A stretch of DNA of 64,000 nt from Lysinibacillus sphaericus (GTDB taxonomy: Bacteria; Bacillota; Bacilli; Bacillales_A; Planococcaceae), in NCBI RefSeq assembly GCF_006864135.1, contig NZ_SADV01000001.1, positions 186,001-250,000 on the forward strand, in the 5' to 3' direction. Position 1 is the first letter of the stretch; each line of letters begins with the position of its first letter. The notes under the pieces are model-generated. The model was not told the origin of the DNA, searched no databases, and worked only from the letters and a program-made list of their open reading frames with translations. This document shows positions 43,228 to 51,894 of the stretch, one piece after another. The position numbers and the translations under genes were made by a program.

Positions 43228-44160
43228 TTAAGTTAATTTGTTGTTATTCCAAGAGAATACAGATTGATCGGATGTCAGGAAGGTTTGTGGGAAAACCTCC
43301 TGTGCATCTGCTAAAAATTTTGGTAAATCATGTGGTAAAAAGCGGGCACTTAAATGGTTTAGCAATAAATAGTTCGCTCCTGCCTGTTGTGCCACCTTGG
43401 CCGCTTCGACATTTGTAGAGTGTCCGTAGTTCGCTGCTAAATCTGTCGTAGTACCATCAAAGGTCGCTTCATGAATCACAATATCTGCTCCATTAGCTAA
43501 TGAAACAGCCTCTGGACAGTATTTAGTATCTCCTAAAATAGTGAGCGTAAAGCCTTTTTTAGATGAGGCGACAACATCTTTCGCATATACAACGGTGCCA
43601 TCCGTTAGCTCAATATCTTTCCCTGCTTTTAATTGCCCTAGCAAAGGACCTTTTGGGACACCAAGGGCCTGTGCTTTTTCCATTAATAGTTCGCCAGGTA
43701 AATCCTTCTGCTCAATACGGTAGCCATAGCATGGAACTACATGTCGCAATTCACTTGCACTTACTGTAAAATGTTCATCTTCATAAATAATACCTTCATG
43801 AACTTCAACAAATTGTAATGGATATGTTAAATGCGTCTTTGACAAGGCTAAAGTTTGCTCAATCCATTGCTGTAAACCTTGTGGGCCAAAAATCGTTAAT
43901 GGCTCGTCCCCGCCTTGAAATGAACGAGAGCTTAAAAAGCCAGGTAAGCCAAAAATATGGTCACCGTGTAAATGTGTAATAAATATTTTCGTTACTTTAC
44001 GTGGCTTTAATGATGTATGCAAAATTTGATGTTGGGTCGCCTCCCCACAATCAAAAAGCCACATTTCCCCCACTTCATCCAAAAGCTTTACCATTAGGGC
44101 ACTTGTATTTCGTTCCTTTGAAGGCATTCCTGCGCCTGTTCCTAAAAAATGTAGTTGCAC
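43228..44160 (-). CDS. rnz: Ribonuclease Z
   Basis: Endonuclease that trims the 3' ends of tRNA precursors lacking encoded CCA. 310 residues from GTG 44160; AGGTGG lies 5 nt upstream and homologues begin with M-x-L-x-FLGTGAG. The GTG at 44169 is the alternative. FLGTGAGMPSKERN, LFDCGEATQHQIL, the metal motif THLHGDHIFGLPG, ILGDTKYCPE, and HEATFDGTTTDLAANYGHST are all present. Transcribed alone between two terminators. Confidence 0.95.
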   Translation of the reverse strand: MQLHFLGTGAGMPSKERNTSALMVKLLDEVGEMWLFDCGEATQHQILHTSLKPRKVTKIFITHLHGDHIFGLPGFLSSRSFQGGDEPLTIFGPQGLQQWIEQTLALSKTHLTYPLQFVEVHEGIIYEDEHFTVSASELRHVVPCYGYRIEQKDLPGELLMEKAQALGVPKGPLLGQLKAGKDIELTDGTVVYAKDVVASSKKGFTLTILGDTKYCPEAVSLANGADIVIHEATFDGTTTDLAANYGHSTNVEAAKVAQQAGANYLLLNHLSARFLPHDLPKFLADAQEVFPQTFLTSDQSVFSWNNNKLT

Positions 44161-44215
44161 ATATGCCACCTCACTTCTATTTCTATATCGCTTTATTGTA
44201 CCCTATCGCTTCCAA

Positions 44216-44252
44216 TAAAAAAAACCTTTGGTCTGTTCGTCCAAAGGTTTCA
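44216..44252 (-). terminator. Terminator of the cobalamin operon
   Basis: On the minus strand AAACCTTTGG and CCAAAGGTTT enclose ACGAACAGA, followed by TTTTTTATTGG. It lies immediately after the last gene of the operon (stop 44256). Confidence 0.88.
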
Positions 44253-44255
44253 TAA

Positions 44256-45092
44256 TTATTTCGGCTCCCATGATACGAGTGCCGCATGGAAATCATGACG
44301 ATAATAATAACGACCGTTCTTTTCTTCAATAAACGGCAAGAGCGATTCTTCAACATGCTCTCTATTAAAAGTGTTATTTACTATTTTTTTACATTGTGTT
44401 GTTATTAGCTGTTCATAGCTTTCATATTCATACACTCGTTCTAACGGGATGATTTTGCACTCTGCATAAATATCCATTTCATAGAGCAAATTTAAAAATT
44501 CTATATAATCTCTTCGTGGAAATTTAATATCATAGCCATACTTGTCGTATAAAACTTCATAATGGGGTTGAATCGGCCCTGTCGTCATGCCAATAATTGC
44601 ACGCTTTTTAGCTAGACGATTCATATGGTAAAGAGCTGATTTGATTTCATACATACGATAAAAGCAATTGACACCGATGACTATATCATGCTCTTCTACT
44701 TCATCTTCAGCAAGGGTTTCCCACTTTGCATGAAGATAAGAAATATGTTGCCTATCCTCCAGACAATTTTCTAAATAGCTAAGGATACTTTCTGAGCTAT
44801 CTACACAAGTTAGCTGTCGCACATGATTAGCTAGCGGAAACGTATAATTGCCCCAGCCTGGACCAATTTCCAATACAGAGTGCTCCGGTTGAATACTTTT
44901 TTTAATTTCTTGAAAAATTTTTGCGGCGTAAGGATCTGTTTGTCCAGTCTTTTTACGTGCGATTGACTGCGCCCAAAACTGCTCCTCTAATTGATCATTG
45001 ACCATTCTTTCAGGCATTTGACCATGCCAATCTTTCATACCTTCCTGCCATAATGCCTCATAATCAATGGCTAACGGTCCTTTTCTTGTCAT
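44256..45092 (-). CDS. Class I SAM-dependent methyltransferase at the end of the cobalamin operon, function unknown
   Basis: 278 residues. SAM-binding motif I is VLEIGPGWGNYTFPLA (about 83-98), with acidic post-I LTCVDSSESILSYLE and IVIGVNCFYRMYEI as motif II. The N-terminal 70 residues (WQEGMKDWHGQMPERMVNDQ) and the long C-terminal helices are unlike the CbiE/F/H/L tetrapyrrole methylases, so it is not a standard corrin-ring enzyme. Its ATG overlaps the cbiP stop in ATGA, so it is translationally coupled to the pathway. A role in cobalamin use, lower-ligand chemistry or an unrelated job are all possible. Confidence 0.75.
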   Translation of the reverse strand: MTRKGPLAIDYEALWQEGMKDWHGQMPERMVNDQLEEQFWAQSIARKKTGQTDPYAAKIFQEIKKSIQPEHSVLEIGPGWGNYTFPLANHVRQLTCVDSSESILSYLENCLEDRQHISYLHAKWETLAEDEVEEHDIVIGVNCFYRMYEIKSALYHMNRLAKKRAIIGMTTGPIQPHYEVLYDKYGYDIKFPRRDYIEFLNLLYEMDIYAECKIIPLERVYEYESYEQLITTQCKKIVNNTFNREHVEESLLPFIEEKNGRYYYRHDFHAALVSWEPK

Positions 45093-46588
45093 ACAGGTAC
45101 CTCTATATTCGTGATTTCGTATACTTTTTTCATATTGAGATTCGCACGCACATGTTTTGCAAGCATATTGTACGCATCCTCTCTACGTTCTGCATCACTT
45201 TTCACATCACTTGATAACGCAGCGAGCCCTTTTTTCACGCGAATGTCATTAACAAGCTGTCTTGTAAAGATGCGATTATGGAATAAACCGTGGAAATATG
45301 TTCCGATCACTTGTTCATCAGCACTTACTGCACCATCTTCTCGCCCATCTGCAAGCTGTAAAAATGGGGATACTTCATCACGCAAAATTTTTGTACGTCC
45401 TAGATGAATTTCATAGCCAGTAAACGTATCCTGGCCTCTTGTTCCTGCCATTTGCACTGTTTTTTTATCACCAACAAAAACCGTTTCCATCGGTAATAAT
45501 CCTAGACCTTGCGCTGAATCCCCATTACCTTCTACTGCATCTGGGTCCAGTAATGTTTCACCCAGCATTTGGAAGCCACCGCAAATGCCAATAATCTTTG
45601 TCCCTCGTGCGCGTAAATTTGCTATCGCATGATCGAAGCCTTGTTCCTTTAGCCACGCTAAATCATCGATTGTACTTTTTGTTCCAGGTAGTATAAGTAA
45701 GTCGGGCGTACCAAGCTCATTGACATTGCCAATTAAACGCACACCAACCTCTGGCTCATCAAAAAATGGATCAACATCCGTAAAATTTGAAATGCGCGGC
45801 AGCCGAATCATTGCCACATCCACGCCAAACTCCCCTTGCTTTGGCTTTTTAAAGCGCAATGAAGATAATGCGAGCGAGTCTTCAGCCTCAATATTGACAT
45901 CTACATATGGTATAACTCCAAGGACAGGAATCCCCGTTTCACGTTCTACCCATTCAATGCCATCATCGAGTAATTCTCGCAGCCCTCTGAATTTATTTAT
46001 AATCAGCCCTTTTACACGTGCACGTTCTGCATCGTCAAGTAATGCGAGTGTGCCAATTATCGATGCAAATACTCCACCCCGATCGATATCAGCCACTAGC
46101 ACAACCGCTGCATCTGCTAGATGAGCCATGCGCATATTTGCTATATCACGGTCTTTCAAATTAATTTCTGCAGGGCTACCCGCACCTTCAAGGACAATGA
46201 CATCATATGTATTTTGTAAAGTTCGTACTGATTTTTCAACGATCGGCATCGCTTCTTGTACGAATTGATTGCGATAGCTTTTGGCGTCCATATTTAAAAA
46301 ATGCTTGCCATGAACAATTACTTCTGATAGCATATCCTGCTTTGGTTTTAGCAATATAGGATTCATATCCGTAGTTGCGACAACTCGTGCTGCCTCTGCT
46401 TGTACACCCTGTGCCCGGCCAATTTCTCCGCCGTCTTGAGTTACGAACGAATTAAGGGCCATATTTTGTGATTTAAACGGTACTACCTTTAGCCCATCAT
46501 CAGAGAAAATACGGCACAGCGCAGTACAAATCATACTTTTCCCTACATCAGATGCCGTTCCTTGAACCATGATAGATTTTGCTGGCAT
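45089..46588 (-). CDS. cbiP: Cobyric acid synthase
   Basis: Glutamine- and ATP-dependent amidation of four carboxylates (b, d, e, g) of adenosylcobyrinic acid a,c-diamide. 499 residues: N-terminal P-loop-like VQGTASDVGKSMICTALCRI, then VLEGAGSPAEINL, and a C-terminal class I glutaminase with Cys in GICGGFQMLGE and His in YFHGLFHN. Complete for CbiP/CobQ. AAGGAGGGAAAAGACT precedes ATG 46588. Separated from btuR by 265 bp of repeats, unusual for this otherwise tight operon. Confidence 0.95.
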   Translation of the reverse strand: MPAKSIMVQGTASDVGKSMICTALCRIFSDDGLKVVPFKSQNMALNSFVTQDGGEIGRAQGVQAEAARVVATTDMNPILLKPKQDMLSEVIVHGKHFLNMDAKSYRNQFVQEAMPIVEKSVRTLQNTYDVIVLEGAGSPAEINLKDRDIANMRMAHLADAAVVLVADIDRGGVFASIIGTLALLDDAERARVKGLIINKFRGLRELLDDGIEWVERETGIPVLGVIPYVDVNIEAEDSLALSSLRFKKPKQGEFGVDVAMIRLPRISNFTDVDPFFDEPEVGVRLIGNVNELGTPDLLILPGTKSTIDDLAWLKEQGFDHAIANLRARGTKIIGICGGFQMLGETLLDPDAVEGNGDSAQGLGLLPMETVFVGDKKTVQMAGTRGQDTFTGYEIHLGRTKILRDEVSPFLQLADGREDGAVSADEQVIGTYFHGLFHNRIFTRQLVNDIRVKKGLAALSSDVKSDAERREDAYNMLAKHVRANLNMKKVYEITNIEVPV

Positions 46589-46639
46589 AGTCTTTTCCCT
46601 CCTTTTTTATAGTTGAAGCGGGGGTGCAAGTCCAGGTCC

Positions 46640-46857
46640 TTGTGCGGGTGTTCTTCTTGCTTTCGCGTATATTCCCTCCAAAGCGGGAATATTCTGATAC
46701 GTTCCGCGAGTATTTTCACAAACATGCGAAGTTCACCTTGATACACGAGGTTCAGCTTGCTTCCGGTATTCTCCCCCGTTCCGTGGGTATTTCCTCCGAA
46801 GCGCGAGTATTGCCACGTTCCACAGGTATTCTCACAAAAGTGAGAATCTCGAATTAG
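46640..46857. repeat. Degenerate ~21-bp array 3 inside the cobalamin operon
   Basis: Units of the type TATTCTC...GTTCCGCGAG recur with junctions at about 46648, 46667, 46687, 46710, 46731, 46750, 46766, 46787, 46807, 46826 and 46844, spacing 16-23 bp (mostly 19-21). Conserved pieces include GTTCCGCGAGTATT, GTTCCGTGGGTATT and GTTCCACAGGTATT. It fills the gap between btuR (stop 46854) and cbiP. Its short open frames on both strands have heptad repeats and no ribosome sites. Confidence 0.7.
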
Positions 46858-47390
46858 AATTCTAGACCTTTTACCGCTGGAATGCCTTCATCATAATAAT
46901 GCTTTGTCGCATCGATTGTTGATACTAAATCGGCCATTGCAATTAGCGCTGGATTCGCGCTACGTCCTGTTACGACTAAATGCATTGTAGATGGACGCTG
47001 CTGAATGGCTTCAATGACTTCGGCTAATGGGAGCACATCATCGATTGGAAATTTTGTAATAGCCAGCGCATTGTTGAGCTCGTCTAATACGAGTACATCA
47101 ATACTGTCGTCTTGCAAGGCAGCCTTTGTTTTTTCCCATGCTTTTGCTAATGCAGCACGATGCTCGTCTGGTGTTTTTGTCCAAGTGAAGCCAATTCCCA
47201 TTTGCTCCATTTCTACGCCAAGCTTACGAAGAGCAATTTGCTCTCCGTATGTACGCTCTGGTGATTTAATAAATTGCATATAGCGTACATTCAGGCCTCG
47301 ACCAACTGCTCGCAATGTGACACCAAGAGAAGCAGTTGTTTTGCCTTTCCCTTCACCCGTGTACACTAAAAATAAGCCTTTTCTAGCCAT
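46854..47390 (-). CDS. btuR: Cob(I)yrinic acid a,c-diamide adenosyltransferase
   Basis: Adds the 5'-deoxyadenosyl upper ligand to the reduced corrinoid (BtuR/CobA/CobO type). 178 residues with P-loop YTGEGKGKTTASLG at 10-23, MQFIKSPERTYGEQ, VLVLDELNNAL (Walker B) and LVVTGRSANPALIAMADLVS. ATP binds in the unusual orientation known for this family. Placed between the nitroreductase and cbiP. It corresponds to the last gene, btuR, of the B. megaterium cobI operon. Confidence 0.95.
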   Translation of the reverse strand: MARKGLFLVYTGEGKGKTTASLGVTLRAVGRGLNVRYMQFIKSPERTYGEQIALRKLGVEMEQMGIGFTWTKTPDEHRAALAKAWEKTKAALQDDSIDVLVLDELNNALAITKFPIDDVLPLAEVIEAIQQRPSTMHLVVTGRSANPALIAMADLVSTIDATKHYYDEGIPAVKGLEF

Positions 47391-47404
47391 TCTTCATGCC
47401 TCCC

Positions 47405-47965
47405 TTAAAGCCATGTTGTTTTTTCTTCAAATGAGGTACGTTTCTTGTCTTTAAGCTCCTGTTCCTCTGGGTAGCCAATAAAGATCGTTCCTACTACCTT
47501 TTGTGATTCACTTGCGCCAATGAATGCATGCATACGTGGATCATGAACAAGCCCTACACCACGTGTACGCCATACAAAACCAAGCCCAAGCTCTTCTGCA
47601 GCAAGCCACATAGACATAATAGCACTACATACGGCAAAAACATTATCTGCTGTCGCATCAGCATCGTCTTCTACACTATCTGCTGTCACAACAATGGCCA
47701 CAGGCGTTGTTTGAACAACTTTTAACGAGCTTTCCACTAAATTTGGTTTTGTTGGGAATCGCTCTTGCAAATAGGCATTCGCCATTTCCTCGTAGCGTTT
47801 CATCGCATCGTCCTGAATAACATAAAAATGCCAAGGCTCACGCATACGGTCATTTGGAGCATAAGTTGCGGCTTGTAAAATTTGCTCAATCTTCTCTTTT
47901 TCAACAGGCTGTGTCGTGTAATTACGAATCGCTCGACGATTTTTTAAAGCCTCGATTACTGTCAT
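47405..47965 (-). CDS. Nitroreductase-family flavoprotein in the cbiY position
   Basis: 186 residues from ATG 47965 (AAGGAGGAAACACATC; an earlier in-frame start lacks a site). FMN-binding features RRAIRNYTTQPV, ATYAPNDRMREPWHFYVI and AVCSAIMSMWLAAEELGLG, and IFIGYPEEQE match the nitroreductase fold. Within cobalamin operons this fold suggests BluB (5,6-dimethylbenzimidazole synthase) or a cobalt/flavin reductase, but the C-terminal BluB signature is not evident. In the B. megaterium cobI operon the gene between cysGA and btuR is cbiY, of unknown function, the equivalent slot. Confidence 0.75.
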   Translation of the reverse strand: MTVIEALKNRRAIRNYTTQPVEKEKIEQILQAATYAPNDRMREPWHFYVIQDDAMKRYEEMANAYLQERFPTKPNLVESSLKVVQTTPVAIVVTADSVEDDADATADNVFAVCSAIMSMWLAAEELGLGFVWRTRGVGLVHDPRMHAFIGASESQKVVGTIFIGYPEEQELKDKKRTSFEEKTTWL

Positions 47966-47998
47966 GATGTGTTTCCTCCTTATGCTCAAGTAAGTTTT

Positions 47999-48766
47999 TT
48001 ATGAGAAAGCAAGCCCTTGCTCCTCAAACCATTGAATTTTCTCGCGTACATTGACGACTTCGCCAACGACAATCATGGAAGGATTATGATAGCCTTCTCG
48101 TTCAATAATGCTAGCAATTTCATCAAGCTGACCTGTGATGGTACGTTGTTGCTCTGTTGTTCCCCATTCAATAACGGCAACTGGAGTAGATGCCTTGCGA
48201 CCATTTTCGATGAGCTTTCTAGAAATATAAGCAATATTACCAACACTCATATAAAAGGCAACTGTATCGATGCCTGTTGCAAGTGCGGGCCAATTTAAAA
48301 AGTCCTGTCCTTTTTCCTCACGACCATGACCTGTTACAAGCGCAAAACTTGTCGCAAAATCTCGGTGTGTTACAGGGATGCCCGCATATGCTGGGGCAGC
48401 AATTCCAGCTGTAATACCTGGTACGATTTCATAAGCAATACCATGATCTTTTAAAATTTCCGCTTCTTCTGCACCACGACCAAAAACAAATGGATCGCCA
48501 CCTTTTAAACGTGTGACAATCTTGCCTTCATGCGCTTTTTCAACAAGTAATGTATGAATCTCATCTTGAATGAAGTGATGCTTCCCAGGTAATTTACCAC
48601 AGTACACAAGCTCTGCATCTTTTTTGGCAAACTCTAGTAATTTCGGGTTCACAAGACGGTCATATGCAATGACATCAGCCTTTTGAATACACTCGAGCCC
48701 GTACACTGTAATGAGCTTTGGATCTCCTGGTCCAGCTCCAACTAAATACACTATTCCGTCTTTCAT
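47999..48766 (-). CDS. cobA: Uroporphyrinogen-III C-methyltransferase (SUMT)
   Basis: Methylates uroporphyrinogen III at C2 and C7 to precorrin-2, the branch point to corrins and siroheme. 255 residues of the tetrapyrrole methylase fold: VGAGPGDPKLITVYG, VIAYDRLVN, RLKGGDPFVFGRGAEEAE, VPGITAGIAAPAYAGIPVTH and the C-terminal MIVVGEVVNVRE. It corresponds to cysGA of B. megaterium. Overlaps the precorrin-2 dehydrogenase gene by 4 bp (ATGA). Confidence 0.95.
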   Translation of the reverse strand: MKDGIVYLVGAGPGDPKLITVYGLECIQKADVIAYDRLVNPKLLEFAKKDAELVYCGKLPGKHHFIQDEIHTLLVEKAHEGKIVTRLKGGDPFVFGRGAEEAEILKDHGIAYEIVPGITAGIAAPAYAGIPVTHRDFATSFALVTGHGREEKGQDFLNWPALATGIDTVAFYMSVGNIAYISRKLIENGRKASTPVAVIEWGTTEQQRTITGQLDEIASIIEREGYHNPSMIVVGEVVNVREKIQWFEEQGLAFS

Positions 48767-49401
48767 TGCGCTTCTCCCATCAGTATTTGTTGTAAAAATG
48801 CTTCACGTCTCTCAATCTCTCCATTACGTGTCCATTCTAGTAGGCTCGGTTCAAGTAATGCTTGTAAGGCGTTGCGCCTTTGTGGGCCCTTGTCAAACTG
48901 AGCCGCAATCATTAAACGTGCCTGCTGTAAGAAGCATACATAGTCGTCATAAACCTCATCAAATTGCTCTTCGAGGTCAGCTTTTATTTTACGCGCTAAT
49001 GCAGGACTGGCACCTGACGTTGAAACTGTTAACACTAAAGGACCCCGGCGCACTGTTGCTGGCGTTATAAAGTCGCTTTCAGCCTGTGCATCTGTGCGGT
49101 TGATGAGCTGCCAATGTTGTGCTGCTTCTTGTACAGCCTCATTTACTGACGTATCATTTGTAGCCGCAATGATGAGTGATGCATCATCTAAATCACGCGC
49201 TTCAAATTCTTTTTCACGCCACGTAATTTGTCCTAACTCGGCAAGAGGCAGTAATGATTCATCTAGAGTTGGACTAACAACGACAATATTAGCTTTAGCT
49301 GGAAGCAGTGAAGCTATCTTCTGTGTTGCTACGTGTCCCCCTCCAACAATTACTACAGTTTTATATTCAATATTGATGTGAATAGGAAAATAATTAGTCA
49401 C
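48763..49401 (-). CDS. Precorrin-2 dehydrogenase / sirohydrochlorin synthase (CysG N-terminal type)
   Basis: 212 residues equivalent to the CysG-B/Met8/YlnF (SirC) module: VVIVGGGHVATQKIASLL NAD loop, then IIAATNDTSVNEAVQEAA, LINRTDAQAESDFITPATVR and STSGASPALARKIK. It oxidises precorrin-2 to sirohydrochlorin with NAD, supplying CbiX. A chelatase function in addition, as in Met8, is possible but not shown. Overlaps cbiA by 8 bp and SUMT by 4 bp. Confidence 0.92.
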   Translation of the reverse strand: MTNYFPIHINIEYKTVVIVGGGHVATQKIASLLPAKANIVVVSPTLDESLLPLAELGQITWREKEFEARDLDDASLIIAATNDTSVNEAVQEAAQHWQLINRTDAQAESDFITPATVRRGPLVLTVSTSGASPALARKIKADLEEQFDEVYDDYVCFLQQARLMIAAQFDKGPQRRNALQALLEPSLLEWTRNGEIERREAFLQQILMGEAQ

Positions 49402-50761
49402 GATTTTTCACCTTCTTACAAGCTGTTAACCAATTGTCAACAAGCTTTGGGTTCGATACGAAATGAAAATGCGTATAGCCAGCTACTAAATTTTCAGCTT
49501 GGTAGCCCTCTTGTTTGTTACCAAAACGCCCCTTCGTTTCATAGGCCGGCGTATTATGCGAGCCGCTATATTTTGAATAGTGGAATTCATGCCCCTTTGC
49601 TTCTTCATCCGTACCAATTAAAAAATTATTTGGTGTGCCAAAAATTTCACGGTAGCCGAGAGCCGCTAGCTTCGCTTGCATCGCTACTTCTCCTGGAATA
49701 ACACCAACCATGTCATAACGGTCACCATTGCTATTCGTAATAGCCTCCGTCAAATACATAAAGCCACCACACTCAGCTAATGTTGGTAGACCTTTGGCAA
49801 CTGCTTCACGAATAGACTTTTTGGCAACCGAATTGTCCGCCAAAATATTTGCAAATTCCTCTGGGAAGCCCCCACCAATATACAATCCGTCTGCTTCAGC
49901 TGGAACAGGCTCATTTGCAAGTGGTGAGAAAAATTGCAGCTCAGCTCCTTTTGCACGTAGCAGATCCAAATTCTCTTTATAATAGAAGTTAAAAGCTGCA
50001 TCCTTTGCTACGGCAATGCAAATATTTTGCGATGGTTGTTCATCAAAAAGTTGCCCTGATTCTTGTAGAACAGGAGCCTTTGTTAATGCAAGCAATTGAT
50101 CTAAATCAATGGTCTCTGCCATTAGAGCGCCTAGCTTATCAAAAAATGTATCTAGTTCCCCTCGTTCGATGGCAGGGACTAGTCCTAAATGACGACTAGG
50201 AATAGCAATCCCTTCCTCACGCTTTAAATAGCCGATGACAGGAATACCACATTCCTGCTCAATAGCAGCCTTCGCTATTTCATAATGACCGACACTTCCG
50301 ACTTGGTTAGCAATGACACCAACGATATTCGGTTGATCAGACAACAATTGAAATCCTTTCACAACTGCCGCTACACTTCGTGCCATACTTGCACAATTGA
50401 CAATTAAAATAACGGGGCTCTCTGTGACAACACTAATGTCTGCTGCAGAGCCAGCATTCGATAGCGGACTTTTGCCATCATAAAAGCCCATAACTCCTTC
50501 AATAATGGAAACATCAGCATCTTTACTTGCGCGTGCGACAATATCTCGCACTGCTTCATGTGAAAACATCCAACTATCGATATTACGTGATACACGTCCT
50601 GTAACAGCGGTATGATAAGTAGGGTCAATATAATCGGGACCACATTTAAAGCCTTGCACAATTTTGCCCTTTTCTTGTAACGCTTTCATTAGTCCAATGG
50701 TAAAGGTTGTTTTACCAACTCCACTACCAGTACCAGCAAGTACAAAGCGATTCGTTTGCAT
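49394..50761 (-). CDS. cbiA: Cobyrinic acid a,c-diamide synthase
   Basis: Amidates the a and c side chains of cobyrinic acid using glutamine and ATP. 455 residues: LAGTGSGVGKTTFTIGLMKA at 8-27, FKCGPDYIDPTYH, VIEGVMGFYDG, and the C-terminal glutaminase with Cys in LAECGGFMYLTE and His in THFHFVSNP. Length and order match CbiA. Tight spacing on both sides (11 bp to cbiG). Confidence 0.96.
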   Translation of the reverse strand: MQTNRFVLAGTGSGVGKTTFTIGLMKALQEKGKIVQGFKCGPDYIDPTYHTAVTGRVSRNIDSWMFSHEAVRDIVARASKDADVSIIEGVMGFYDGKSPLSNAGSAADISVVTESPVILIVNCASMARSVAAVVKGFQLLSDQPNIVGVIANQVGSVGHYEIAKAAIEQECGIPVIGYLKREEGIAIPSRHLGLVPAIERGELDTFFDKLGALMAETIDLDQLLALTKAPVLQESGQLFDEQPSQNICIAVAKDAAFNFYYKENLDLLRAKGAELQFFSPLANEPVPAEADGLYIGGGFPEEFANILADNSVAKKSIREAVAKGLPTLAECGGFMYLTEAITNSNGDRYDMVGVIPGEVAMQAKLAALGYREIFGTPNNFLIGTDEEAKGHEFHYSKYSGSHNTPAYETKGRFGNKQEGYQAENLVAGYTHFHFVSNPKLVDNWLTACKKVKNRD

Positions 50762-50772
50762 AGGCTTCCTCC

Positions 50773-51894
50773 TTAAAATGTTAATCTAGCAACAGAGATT
50801 GTAGCATTGCCCGATTTTTTCTTTTCTAGTACAAGTGACTCCACCTGCGCATAACGCATTGCTGCAGGCTCACTCACCCCGTATGCTCCTGTATAGTTAA
50901 AAACGGTTTCCGAAGGTGAAGGGAAATTAATTTCATTTAATTCCGCCGGTGAATATGTTACAAATTCCCAATCGTATTTCTTTGTTATTTCTAAGAAACA
51001 TTGCTCGTCCTTCTTTAAATCAATCGTGCATAGCGCTTTCACACTTTTTTTCGAAAGCTTCAGCTCTGCAAGGGTTTCATCAATGACTTGCTCAATTTCT
51101 TCCACAGCTGTCCCACGATTACAGCCCATGCCAAGCACAACCGATTTTGGTCGATAAATAACACCATTTTCTAGAAGCACTTCTTCTTTTGGGTCAATGA
51201 TGCGGTCTGTAATGAGTAATGTCGCATGTGGTTTCGCTTCAATCGCATCATATGTTGACGGATAAATTTTAATTTGCTCTGGCATCGTTGTGTCACGCAT
51301 CCACCAGTCACGTTCCCCCGTTTCCTGAACGATTGCAACGTGCTCCTCATTGACAACAGAGGCACTGACAGGTGTTAGTTTATCGGCACTATCCCATACC
51401 CAGCCAAAACGGGCACCAAATAAATCAACCGGAATGGTCTTTTGCACATCTGAGGCTGTTGTAATAATAGGATTTGCTCCAAGTGCTGCAGCTACTTCAT
51501 GTGTCAGCTCATTGGCGCCACCTAAATGCCCCGATAACACGCTAATCACGTTTTCACCACGGTCGTCAATGACTACAACACCTGGATCAGTCTTTTTATC
51601 CTTTAAAATCGGTGCTATCATGCGTACAACTGCACCGAGTGAAATGATTAAAATTAAGCCTTTATATCGCTTAAAAAGAGTTGGCAGCAGTAAACGCACA
51701 GTACCTGTAAACATCTGAATATGCTTTTTTGCTTCATCACCTTGCTCGAATTTACTCATGTAATATAAGTCGCTTGCTGCAAAGGTTTGCTGCAAGCGAC
51801 GTCCGATTTGAACACCGTGCTTTGTAATGGCTACAACTGCATAAGGATTTCGTTGGTCAACTTCTGGCAATACGCCCTCTTGTAACTCAATCAC
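50773..51894 (-). CDS. cbiG: Cobalt-precorrin-5A hydrolase
   Basis: Opens the delta-lactone ring of cobalt-precorrin-5A and releases acetaldehyde, a hallmark of the anaerobic route. 373 residues: N-terminal domain (VAITKHGVQIGRRL), central part LISLGAVVRMIAPIL, VVIDDRGENVISVLSGHLGG, and the C-terminal CbiG_C domain GMGCNRGTAVEEIEQ, STIDLKK-like CTIDLKKDE, ending VSEPAAMRYA. Overlaps cbiF by 8 bp. Confidence 0.95.
   Translation of the reverse strand: MIELQEGVLPEVDQRNPYAVVAITKHGVQIGRRLQQTFAASDLYYMSKFEQGDEAKKHIQMFTGTVRLLLPTLFKRYKGLILIISLGAVVRMIAPILKDKKTDPGVVVIDDRGENVISVLSGHLGGANELTHEVAAALGANPIITTASDVQKTIPVDLFGARFGWVWDSADKLTPVSASVVNEEHVAIVQETGERDWWMRDTTMPEQIKIYPSTYDAIEAKPHATLLITDRIIDPKEEVLLENGVIYRPKSVVLGMGCNRGTAVEEIEQVIDETLAELKLSKKSVKALCTIDLKKDEQCFLEITKKYDWEFVTYSPAELNEINFPSPSETVFNYTGAYGVSEPAAMRYAQVESLVLEKKKSGNATISVARLTF

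Noticed and set aside
46624-46857. 77-codon ORF between btuR and cbiP
   Set aside because: It follows the ~21-bp repeats, lies on the strand opposite to the operon, and has no homology features.
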